From Lachnocurva sp029100405 (lineage in GTDB: Bacteria; Bacillota; Clostridia; Lachnospirales; Lachnospiraceae): a stretch of 64,000 nucleotides of DNA. Made by a program: the position numbers and the translations under genes. The stretch is taken from NCBI GenBank assembly GCA_046263755.1, contig JBJYZC010000009.1:56745-120744 (forward strand), read 5' to 3'. The notes beneath the pieces are model-generated. The model worked only from the letters and a program-made list of their open reading frames with translations, made no database searches and was not told the origin of the DNA. Shown one piece after another: positions 17,083 through 24,649 of the stretch (positions are counted from its first letter, which is position 1; each line of letters opens with the position of its first letter).

Positions 17083-18132
17083 TCATTGCATGGACAGAAC
17101 CTGGAATCCCGTTTTTTTGACCAGGTTTTTCGACGTCTTCACGCTTCCATCCTTCATGATATAAGCGCACTCAAATCCCAGGCTTTCGATCAATGGGATC
17201 CCCTGGTCGGGACCGAGAAGGAAGGCAATGGTGCTCAAGGCATCGCCATCCACGGACTTCTTCGAAAAAATCGTTGCCGATTCCACATCATTTTCTTCCG
17301 GATAGCCGGTTTTCAGGTTCAGAATGTGGTGGTAGATCTTGCCGTCTTTCTTGAAATAGCGTTCGTAAGTGCCGCTGGTGACGACGGACAGATCCTTCAC
17401 AGAGACCTTGGCCATGACTTCACCTGTTTCCGAGAAGGGCTTCTGGATCCCAATGGTATAGGAACTTCCGTCTGCTTTTTTGCCCAGAGTCAGGACATTT
17501 CCGCCGAGGTTTATGATGCCGCTTGTGACACCATTTTTTTCCAGATAGTCCTTCATTCGGTCAGCAATATAGCCCTTGGCAATGCCGCCGAGGTCGAGTT
17601 CGGTATCGGGATTTTTCACCGTAACAATATTATTTTCTACCGAAACAGCCTGGTAACCGATGCTGGCTTTGGCTGACTGAATGGCATCCTGGGACGGAAG
17701 CTTCTTGTCTTTGATGGCGTCCTGCCAGAGGCTGGATAACCGGCCGACTGTAATATCGAATGCCCCATTGGAAAGCCTGGCATAGGAGAGCCCGGTTTGA
17801 ATCAGCTTTGCAGTCTCCGGATCCACCCGGACCGGCCGGCCCTTTGCTGCATTGATCTTAGCGATATCCGAATCCTTGACCGTGGTGGAAAGAAGGTCCT
17901 CATATTTTTTCGCCAGCTTCATACAGCCATCCAGATATTTCTCCTGGTTTTTCTTATAAACTGTGACTGTGATCACCGTATCGAAGTAGTTTCCGCTTTC
18001 TTGAAAGCCGGACCTTCCGCCACTTTTCAAAGTCCCTGCGGAAGGAAGCCCGCAGGAGGAAAGAAGGAGAGCTGCCAGAAGAATGACAGAAAGGAGGGGA
18101 GTAAGTTTTGTCATGAAATTCTTAGTGTTCAT
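17083..18132 (-). CDS. apbE: FAD:protein FMN transferase lipoprotein
   Basis: ApbE attaches FMN through phosphodiester bonds to threonines of exported or membrane flavoproteins such as RnfG/RnfD or NqrB/NqrC. The protein has a lipoprotein signal ending LLSSC, then YFDTVITVTVY, LDLGGIAKGYIADRM, IINLGGNVLTLG, VTSGTYERYF and DALSTIAFLLGPDQG, the core of the family. The start is uncertain: no candidate has a strong ribosome site; I placed it at the ATG giving MNTKNFMTKL, which puts the lipobox Cys at 27, but the frame is open to 18192. No substrate flavoprotein is encoded nearby; an Rnf complex elsewhere would be a natural target in an Ech-bearing anaerobe. Confidence 0.91.
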   Translation of the reverse strand: MNTKNFMTKLTPLLSVILLAALLLSSCGLPSAGTLKSGGRSGFQESGNYFDTVITVTVYKKNQEKYLDGCMKLAKKYEDLLSTTVKDSDIAKINAAKGRPVRVDPETAKLIQTGLSYARLSNGAFDITVGRLSSLWQDAIKDKKLPSQDAIQSAKASIGYQAVSVENNIVTVKNPDTELDLGGIAKGYIADRMKDYLEKNGVTSGIINLGGNVLTLGKKADGSSYTIGIQKPFSETGEVMAKVSVKDLSVVTSGTYERYFKKDGKIYHHILNLKTGYPEENDVESATIFSKKSVDGDALSTIAFLLGPDQGIPLIESLGFECAYIMKDGSVKTSKNLVKKTGFQVLSMQ

Positions 18133-18259
18133 AGTTTTATGTTTTTTTAAAAATTCTGCAGCCACCGGCATGCTTTTCATGTCTTGTGGCATTTTTTCAA
18201 GGCTATCATTATTATATCAGAAGAGAGTCATGGGAAAAAAAGAATTTGCTGTGGTCAGT

Positions 18260-18288
18260 TTGATAGAAAAGTGTTATGATTCTATTTA
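18260..18288 (+). promoter_or_regulatory. Promoter before iorA
   Basis: TTGATA (18260-18265), a 17-base spacer and TATTTA (18283-18288) lie about 45 bases before the iorA start. On the opposite strand a TATAAT at about 18206-18211 could serve apbE, so this gap is a divergent promoter region. Confidence 0.5.
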
Positions 18289-18333
18289 TACATAATTTTA
18301 CACGTTAAAGAAGTAAAGGAACAGGAGTGTAAT

Positions 18334-20280
18334 GTGAGAAGGTTTTTGATGGGGAATGAGGCCGCAGCCTTCGGCGCCATCCATGCCGGAGTTGATCTCG
18401 TGGCCGGTTATCCGGGAACTCCATCGACGGAAATCCTGGAAACAGTAGCAAAAAATAATGACGGATCGATCCATGTCGAGTGGTCGGTCAATGAGAAAGC
18501 TGCCATGGAAGTAGCAGCAGGAGCAGCCTATTCCGGTGCCAGAGCCCTGGTAACAATGAAGCAGGTTGGCTTGAATGTCGCGGCCGATCCTTTGATGAGC
18601 CTGGCTTATGTCGGCGTCAAAGGTGGTATGGTCATCGTAGCTGCCGACGATCCGGGTCCCATTTCTTCCCAGACCGAACAGGATACGAGAACTTTTGCCA
18701 TGTTCTCCAAGCTTCCTGTTTTTGATCCTTCCAATCCCCAGGAAGCCTATGAGATGATGAAGGATGCTTTCGAACTTTCTGAGAAGATCCAGAGTCCGGT
18801 GCTTTTCAGGCCAACAACAAGAGTCTGCCATGGCTGTGCCTCGGTTGATCTGGCGGATCATTATGAAAGGAAGCCGGTAGAGGGCTTTCAGAAGGACACC
18901 CTTCGTTATGTCATCTTTCCCCGGACTTCTTATCTCAATCATAAGAAGATCGAAGAGAGAAATCCAAAGCTTGGTGAGGAGCTTTCCTCCTATCGCTATA
19001 ACCGGGTTTTCAAGATCAAGAATAAGAATACAGAGGATTCGTCTTCTGACCAGGCGAATGCGCATGTCTCCTGTCATGCCGAAACTTCTCAAAGTAAGAA
19101 GGGCATTGCTGCAGGCGGCGTGACCTATGCCTATCTCATGGAGATCCTGTCTCAGCTGGAAGAAGATAACCCATCCCTCATAGAAGGCCTCTCTGTCTTC
19201 CGTGTGGGGACTCCCTTCCCCTTCCCGGAAAAGGCAGCCCTGGAATTTCTGGACGGACTTCAGAGTGTCCTCTGTCTGGAGGAGTTGGATCCGGTGATCG
19301 AGAGAGCCCTGATCTATACAGCAGGAAAAGCTCATTTACCGGTCGATATCCACGGAAAATGGGACGGTTCGGTTGCCAGAGCCGGAGAGAACTCTCCGGA
19401 ATCTGTTCGAAAGGATCTTCTGGCATTTCTTCAGGATGATCCCTCCATGGATTGTTCCCCCTTGGCCCGGGAACTGTCAAATACGGATAAGCCTGATCTC
19501 CCTGTCCGTCCCCCGGTCCTCTGTGCCGGCTGTCCCCATCGGGCTTCCTTCTATGCCGTAAAGCAGGCCATGAAGGGGAAGAAAGCAGTCTTTTGCGGTG
19601 ACATCGGCTGCTATACCCTCGGGAATGCCGCTCCTTTGGACATGGTCGACACCTGTCTCTGCATGGGAGCAGATGTGACCATTGCCCAGGGCATTCAGGC
19701 GGTAGATCCGGGCACCATTGCCTTTTCCTTTATCGGCGACTCTACCTTCTTTGCCTCCGGTATTACCGGAGTTGTCAATGCGGTTTATAACAAGAATGAC
19801 ATCATTCTGATTGTCCTTGATAATTCAACGACTGCCATGACCGGCCATCAGCCGCACCCGGGAACCGGTATCACCATGATGGACTTCTATCAGAAGAAAA
19901 AGCAGGGGATCCGGGAAGATGTCGCAAATATCGTTTCGATAGAAAAGATCCTGCGCGGAATCGGTTTAAATTTCGTCGAAACAGTAGACCCCTTCGATCA
20001 GGAAAAAGCCATCGAAACGGTGAAACGGGCGGCAGAGGAAAGCGGTGTCCGGGCCATTATTTTCAAGGCCCCCTGCATCGCCTTAGAGAAACCCCTCGAC
20101 GCCTATCTTGTCGATCCGTCGAAATGCAAGAGCTGCAGGAAGTGCATTACAGAGATCGGCTGTCCGGCCATCTCCATGAAGGAAGGCAAGGCCTGGATCG
20201 AACCTTCGCTTTGCAACGGCTGCAGCCTGTGCGCCGGCATCTGTCCCTTTGATGCGATTTCTAAAGGAGGCAAGTCATGA
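18334..20280 (+). CDS. iorA: Indolepyruvate:ferredoxin oxidoreductase alpha subunit
   Basis: The 648-residue large subunit of an oxygen-sensitive 2-ketoacid oxidoreductase that oxidises arylpyruvates made from Trp, Phe or Tyr to aryl-acetyl-CoA while reducing ferredoxin. It shows GYPGTPSTEILE, the thiamine diphosphate segments GDIGCYTLG and GDSTFFASGITG, and two C-terminal [4Fe-4S] motifs (CKSCRKCITEIGCP and CNGCSLCAGICP). The start is GTG 18334, with AGGAG 6 bases upstream. It overlaps iorB by 4 bases. Electrons could pass through ferredoxin to the Ech hydrogenase at the start of the window. Confidence 0.95.
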   Translation: MRRFLMGNEAAAFGAIHAGVDLVAGYPGTPSTEILETVAKNNDGSIHVEWSVNEKAAMEVAAGAAYSGARALVTMKQVGLNVAADPLMSLAYVGVKGGMVIVAADDPGPISSQTEQDTRTFAMFSKLPVFDPSNPQEAYEMMKDAFELSEKIQSPVLFRPTTRVCHGCASVDLADHYERKPVEGFQKDTLRYVIFPRTSYLNHKKIEERNPKLGEELSSYRYNRVFKIKNKNTEDSSSDQANAHVSCHAETSQSKKGIAAGGVTYAYLMEILSQLEEDNPSLIEGLSVFRVGTPFPFPEKAALEFLDGLQSVLCLEELDPVIERALIYTAGKAHLPVDIHGKWDGSVARAGENSPESVRKDLLAFLQDDPSMDCSPLARELSNTDKPDLPVRPPVLCAGCPHRASFYAVKQAMKGKKAVFCGDIGCYTLGNAAPLDMVDTCLCMGADVTIAQGIQAVDPGTIAFSFIGDSTFFASGITGVVNAVYNKNDIILIVLDNSTTAMTGHQPHPGTGITMMDFYQKKKQGIREDVANIVSIEKILRGIGLNFVETVDPFDQEKAIETVKRAAEESGVRAIIFKAPCIALEKPLDAYLVDPSKCKSCRKCITEIGCPAISMKEGKAWIEPSLCNGCSLCAGICPFDAISKGGKS

Positions 20281-20873
20281 CGAGAAATATCCTGCTTTGC
20301 GGCGTCGGCGGTCAGGGAACCGTCAAGGCATCGCGGATCATTGCCCTTTCGTCGATGGAAGAGGGCAAAAATGTCCGGACGGCAGAGACCATCGGCATGG
20401 CCCAGCGGGGCGGATCTGTGGTCAGCCATGTGCGGATCTCGGATCAGCCGATCTATTCGCCCCTGATTCCCAAGGGCAAGGCCGATCTTCTGATCGCCTT
20501 CGAGCCGGGCGAAGCGGTCCGCTGCATTGATTATCTGAAAGAGGACGGCGTGATCATCGTGAATGAGAAGGCAATCCGTCCGGTTTCGGCCAGCCTGTTC
20601 GGCTCGGGCTATGATGGGAAGGACGCTCTCGATTTTCTGGACAGACATTTTAAAAATGTAAGGCGGATCGATGGTGATAGGATTTGCGAAAAGTGTGGAT
20701 CGGATAAGGTATTAAATATAGCCCTCCTCGCAGGTGCGGCAGCTTCCGGCGAGCTTGGCATCACAGTTTCCGGCCTGCTCGATGCCGTAAGAAAGCAGCT
20801 TCCCGAAAAAGCTTTTGCCATGAACGAGAAAGCGATTGCCATTGTCACGAAGGGAGAAGAATATGGAAATTAG
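20277..20873 (+). CDS. iorB: Indolepyruvate:ferredoxin oxidoreductase beta subunit
   Basis: The 198-residue gamma/beta-type partner of IorA. The N-terminal LLCGVGGQGTVKASRIIA and ETIGMAQRGGSVVSHVRI are diagnostic of the pyruvate/ketoisovalerate oxidoreductase gamma domain, which binds CoA and completes the active heterodimer. The start overlaps the iorA stop (ATGA), and its own end overlaps the paaK start by 11 bases, so the three genes form one tightly coupled operon. Confidence 0.95.
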   Translation: MTRNILLCGVGGQGTVKASRIIALSSMEEGKNVRTAETIGMAQRGGSVVSHVRISDQPIYSPLIPKGKADLLIAFEPGEAVRCIDYLKEDGVIIVNEKAIRPVSASLFGSGYDGKDALDFLDRHFKNVRRIDGDRICEKCGSDKVLNIALLAGAAASGELGITVSGLLDAVRKQLPEKAFAMNEKAIAIVTKGEEYGN

Positions 20874-22101
20874 TGCGGATCAGCTGGAACTTGTAAATGA
20901 AAGGATCCGGGCTTTGGAGAAAGCCGACAGCTTCTATGGACAGAGGTTAAAAGAGGCCGGCATTCATGAAGTGCATTCGGCAGAGGATTTTAAGAGACTT
21001 CCTTTCTCGGAAAAGAAAGACTTAAGAGAGGCCTATCCCCTGGGCCTTATGACGGCGCCCGAAGAAGAGATCGTAAGGATCCATTCTTCTTCCGGGACTA
21101 CCGGAAAGCCGGTCATTATCCCATACACAAAAAAGGATGTGGATGACTGGGCAGAAATGTTCAAAAGATGCTATGAATTTGCAGGCCTTACGAAAAAGGA
21201 CCGGGTTCAGATCACACCGGGTTACGGTCTCTGGACGGCCGGCATCGGTTTCCAGGCCGGCTGTGAAAAACTGGGCGCTATGGCCATCCCCATGGGCCCC
21301 GGAAATACGGATAAGCAGATCGAAATGATGATTGCCATGGAGTCGACCGTTCTCTGTGCAACATCCAGTTATGCTTTACTTCTGGCGGAAGAAATTGAGA
21401 AAAGAGGTCTTCAGGACCGGGTCAAGTTGAAGAAGGGCATCATCGGCTCCGAACGCTGGAGTGACAAGATGAGGAATAAGATCCGTTCCATCCTCGGAAT
21501 TGAGCTTTATGATATCTATGGTCTGACGGAAATCTACGGCCCCGGCATCGGCATCAGCTGTGATGCAGAACAGGGCATGCATTATTGGGATGACTATATC
21601 TATCTCGAGATCATTGATCCGAAAACCGGAGAGAATCTGCCGGACGGAGAGTGGGGAGAGATCGTCATTACGACGCTTCGGAAAGAAGGCGCGCCTCTGA
21701 TTCGTTACCGGACGCATGATATTTCCCGGATCATTCCGGAAGCTTGCAGCTGTGGAAATACTTACCCCAGGATCGATATCATTCAGGCCAGAACAGATGA
21801 CATGATGAAAATTCATGGCGTCAACGTCTTCCCGGCTCAGATCGAAGAGATCCTTGCTCTCTTTGATGAATTGTCCAGCGAGTATCAGATACGGATCTCC
21901 CACCTGGAAGGCAGGGATACCATGCGCCTCTATGTGGAAGCCCTATCCGGAAAATCTGATTTCTACCAGCTCTCCGAGAGAGTCGCCGAGAAGGTTAAGA
22001 GTAAGATCGGATTTACGCCCATTGTTAAAGTGGTCGAGGAAGGCGTCCTGCCGCGCAGCATGAAGAAGACCAAGCGGGTCATTGATGAGAGATATGAATA
22101 A
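20863..22101 (+). CDS. paaK: Phenylacetate-CoA ligase family enzyme
   Basis: A 412-residue adenylate-forming enzyme of the PaaK type. The AMP-binding loop HSSSGTTGKPV lies near residue 80; YGLTEIYGPG and RYRTHDISR are core motifs, and the catalytic lysine is probably in RSMKKTKRVID at the C-terminus. ATG 20863 has AGGGAG 6 bases upstream; the longer frame from 20836 has no such site. Beside iorAB, in fermentation it may run in the direction of aryl-acetate release with energy recovery, or activate aryl acids for reuse; the direction is an inference. Confidence 0.92.
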   Translation: MEISADQLELVNERIRALEKADSFYGQRLKEAGIHEVHSAEDFKRLPFSEKKDLREAYPLGLMTAPEEEIVRIHSSSGTTGKPVIIPYTKKDVDDWAEMFKRCYEFAGLTKKDRVQITPGYGLWTAGIGFQAGCEKLGAMAIPMGPGNTDKQIEMMIAMESTVLCATSSYALLLAEEIEKRGLQDRVKLKKGIIGSERWSDKMRNKIRSILGIELYDIYGLTEIYGPGIGISCDAEQGMHYWDDYIYLEIIDPKTGENLPDGEWGEIVITTLRKEGAPLIRYRTHDISRIIPEACSCGNTYPRIDIIQARTDDMMKIHGVNVFPAQIEEILALFDELSSEYQIRISHLEGRDTMRLYVEALSGKSDFYQLSERVAEKVKSKIGFTPIVKVVEEGVLPRSMKKTKRVIDERYE

Positions 22102-22105
22102 ACAA

Positions 22106-22139
22106 AAAACCGGTTCCCATGACGGCAGGAACCGGTTTT
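22106..22139. terminator. Bidirectional terminator between paaK and rpsT
   Basis: Arms AAAACCGGTTCC (22106-22117) and GGAACCGGTTTT (22128-22139) pair perfectly around a 10-base loop. A-rich and T-rich flanks make it usable by both convergent transcripts, paaK on the plus strand and rpsT on the minus strand. Confidence 0.85.
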
Positions 22140-22167
22140 ATTATTCTTATGAGATTGGATCTTCGAA

Positions 22168-22431
22168 TTACTGAAGACCGTTCACAAGCTTGGTAAGACG
22201 AGATACCTTACGAGCTGCGGTGTTCTTATGAAGAATACCCTTGTTAGCAGCCTTGGTGATCTGACTGATTGCAACGGTAAGAGCCTTATTGGCCTCTTCC
22301 TTATTACCAGCCTCGACAGCAGCCTCGACCTTCTTTACGTAAGTCTTAACTGCAGTACGGATAGCCTTGTTACGCTCAGCACGCTTAGCGCTTGTTACAA
22401 CTCTCTTCTTTGCAGACTTGATATTTGCCAA
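22168..22431 (-). CDS. rpsT: 30S ribosomal protein S20
   Basis: An 87-residue S20, which binds 16S rRNA early in small-subunit assembly. The sequence MANIKSAKKRVVTSAKRAERN through ISQITKAANKGILHKNTAARKVSRLTK is typical. The start is TTG, fixed by GGAGGTG (22438-22444 on this strand) six bases upstream; no ATG lies at the family start. Escherichia coli rpsT also starts with UUG and is regulated by its own product, so the non-AUG start may have the same role here. A strong promoter and a leader of about 90 bases precede it. Confidence 0.95.
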   Translation of the reverse strand: MANIKSAKKRVVTSAKRAERNKAIRTAVKTYVKKVEAAVEAGNKEEANKALTVAISQITKAANKGILHKNTAARKVSRLTKLVNGLQ

Positions 22432-22459
22432 TGTTTTCACCTCCATGTATTGGAATAAA

Positions 22460-22473
22460 GAAATAATTATTTC
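22460..22473 (-). promoter_or_regulatory. Palindrome in the rpsT leader
   Basis: GAAATAATTATTTC is a perfect 14-base palindrome about 16 bases upstream of the rpsT Shine-Dalgarno, inside the transcribed leader. It could form a small hairpin near the ribosome site and take part in feedback control by S20, or be chance in an AT-rich leader. Confidence 0.35.
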
Positions 22474-22527
22474 GTGTATTCCCCATCGAGGCCGGACACG
22501 GACAGTTCGATGTGACACACAAAATAT

Positions 22528-22556
22528 ATAATACGGTTGAACCGATTCCATGTCAA
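22528..22556 (-). promoter_or_regulatory. rpsT promoter
   Basis: On the minus strand TTGACA (22551-22556), a 17-base spacer and TATTAT (22528-22533) give a near-consensus sigma-A promoter, as expected for a ribosomal protein gene. Transcription should start near 22521. Confidence 0.85.
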
Positions 22557-22587
22557 GATGTAATTCAGGAAAAGCGAAAACAAATAT

Positions 22588-22616
22588 TTGATCGCAAGAT
22601 CGTATGACGGTAGATT
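22588..22616 (+). promoter_or_regulatory. Promoter before the ABC-F gene
   Basis: TTGATC (22588-22593), a 17-base spacer and TAGATT (22611-22616) lie about 50 bases before the start at 22669, back to back with the rpsT promoter. Confidence 0.45.
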
Positions 22617-22668
22617 TGTGATATCATCTATCTATTAAGAGAAGAGTTTAAAGAAAACAGGTGACATC

Positions 22669-24591
22669 ATGCTTTTGGAAATTTGGGATGGTACGGTGAC
22701 GCGCGGAGGGAATCCGGTCCTGTCTCATTTTAATTTTGAGATCCACGGTCAGGAGAAGATTGCCATTGTCGGGAAAAACGGTGCCGGAAAGACGACGCTT
22801 CTGGAAGTTCTTGCCGGCGAACGGTCTCTGGATCGAGATGATAAGGCAGAGGGCAGAGGACAGAAACGTTTTTCTACAGCCAGAGATCTTAGCATTACTT
22901 ATATTCCGCAGAGAATGAATCTGGATCCGGAAGCCAGAGCCCAAGACTTATTATCTGGTGACTCGGTCATGGCCCGCCGCTTCTTTACCGAACTTGGCTT
23001 TTCCCTGGATGACCTGCAGAAGAAGATCCGTGAGTTTTCCGGCGGAGAGCAGAGGAAGATCCAGCTTTTAAGAGGCTTTTTGGAGGAATCAGACCTTCTG
23101 ATCCTGGATGAGCCGACCAATCATCTGGATCTTTTGACAACCAACAAGTTAGAAAATTTCATCCGATCCTTTCATAAGGCGCTGGTTTATGTCAGCCACG
23201 ATCGATATTTCATGGATGAAACAGCAGAAGTGATCTGGGAGATCTCGAAGGGGAAGCTGACGCCTTATGTCGGAAACTATTCTTCCTATCGAAAGGAAAA
23301 ACGGGAGAAAGTGGAGCGCCAGGCCAAAGCCTACGAGAGGCAAAAGGCCGAGATCCAGCGGGAAGAAGAATTGATCAAGCGTTTCCGGAATAAGGCCAGG
23401 AAAGCGGCTTTCGCCCGGTCGCGGCAGAAGATCCTGGATCGGATGGAGAAGGTCGAGCCGCCGGCCAAAGAGGAGGCAAGAATTCATACAGGAGAAATCC
23501 TGCCCCATCGCCTGGGAGCCAAGTGGGTCATGCAATGCGAAAACTTAAAAATCGGTTATGGCAAGCACGTCATCCGCCAGGTGGATTTTCGAATCAAAAG
23601 AGGGCAGAAGATCGGTATCATCGGGCCAAACGGGGCCGGAAAGTCTACTTTTTTAAAGACGATCGTCGGGAAAGTACCCAAGATCTCCGGAAAGATGACA
23701 CTGGGAAATCAGATCGATCTCGCCTATTTCGACCAGGATTCCGCCAACCTGACCTCCGAAAAATCGGTGCATGACTGGTATATGAATCGTTTCCCCTCCC
23801 TTACGGAAAAGGAACTGAGGAAGACCCTGGCTTCTTATCTTTTTATCGGAGAGGACTTGAAGAAAAGGGTCTCGGACCTGTCCGGAGGAGAGAAGTCGAG
23901 GCTTCTTCTGTCCGCCCTTCTCGAAGAAAGACCGAACTTTCTCCTTCTGGATGAGCCGACCAACCATATGGATATCCCGGCCAGAGAAACATTAGAATCC
24001 ATTTTAAAGTCCTACAAGGGAACCATATTATTCGTTTCCCACGACCGCTATTTCCTGCAGGAAGTGGCTTCTTCTCTTCTTGTTTTTGATTTTGAAAAAG
24101 ATGCCTTTACCGAAGATCCGGATGGCGACAGCCTGCCCGGTATCGCCTTTTTTCCTATGGATTATCGGCATTATTGCAGACAATTGGAGAAAACGAAGAC
24201 AGGGGACATGGCAGCACTTCGTTCGGCGGAGGATCAGAAGCTGATCGATGATCTGCATTCCGTTCCGAAGAAGAGTCCCATCCAGACCAGACCTCTGACC
24301 AACCGGGAGGAAACCATGGACTGGTATTTCGCCAGGAATCGGGAGGAGAGGGAAGCAGCCGAGAGAAAGCTGGAAGAAGCTTCTGCTATGTCTATGTCCT
24401 TTGACAATCATGAGAAGGATTCCTATATGACGCTGGAAGAATATATGGCGCTGGATGACTCCGATCCGACGGCCATAAAAGAGGCAGAAGATGCAGAGGA
24501 GGACTTGACCGAATCTCTTCTCGATTGGTATGATTTATGGTTGGAAACACCGGAGGGCAGAAAAGAGATTCCGCCGGAGGGTGGTTCATGA
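22669..24591 (+). CDS. ABC-F family ATPase (ribosome-associated)
   Basis: A 640-residue protein with two soluble ABC domains and no membrane helices, typical of the ABC-F family acting on ribosomes. Domain 1 has Walker A GKNGAGKTT (35-43), FSGGEQRK and LILDEPTNHLD; domain 2 has GPNGAGKST (about 318-326), LSGGEKSR and LLLDEPTNHMD. The charged linker between them (about 205-270) carries KRFRNKARKAAFARSRQK. After domain 2 comes an acidic extension of roughly 130 residues. It could be a translation factor or an antibiotic-protection protein; the sequence alone does not decide. AGGTGA lies 5 bases before the start. It sits where gpr and spoIIP are found in spore formers. Confidence 0.92.
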   Translation: MLLEIWDGTVTRGGNPVLSHFNFEIHGQEKIAIVGKNGAGKTTLLEVLAGERSLDRDDKAEGRGQKRFSTARDLSITYIPQRMNLDPEARAQDLLSGDSVMARRFFTELGFSLDDLQKKIREFSGGEQRKIQLLRGFLEESDLLILDEPTNHLDLLTTNKLENFIRSFHKALVYVSHDRYFMDETAEVIWEISKGKLTPYVGNYSSYRKEKREKVERQAKAYERQKAEIQREEELIKRFRNKARKAAFARSRQKILDRMEKVEPPAKEEARIHTGEILPHRLGAKWVMQCENLKIGYGKHVIRQVDFRIKRGQKIGIIGPNGAGKSTFLKTIVGKVPKISGKMTLGNQIDLAYFDQDSANLTSEKSVHDWYMNRFPSLTEKELRKTLASYLFIGEDLKKRVSDLSGGEKSRLLLSALLEERPNFLLLDEPTNHMDIPARETLESILKSYKGTILFVSHDRYFLQEVASSLLVFDFEKDAFTEDPDGDSLPGIAFFPMDYRHYCRQLEKTKTGDMAALRSAEDQKLIDDLHSVPKKSPIQTRPLTNREETMDWYFARNREEREAAERKLEEASAMSMSFDNHEKDSYMTLEEYMALDDSDPTAIKEAEDAEEDLTESLLDWYDLWLETPEGRKEIPPEGGS

Positions 24592-24649
24592 AGGACTATT
24601 ATCCGTTTTGAATAACGCTTTGAATAAGGAACCAAGAGGAGGAACATTC

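Noticed and set aside
24530..24649. Longer N-terminus for LepA
   Set aside because: The 40 extra codons overlap the ABC-F gene end and have no family similarity; GTG 24650 has an excellent ribosome site and gives the standard start.
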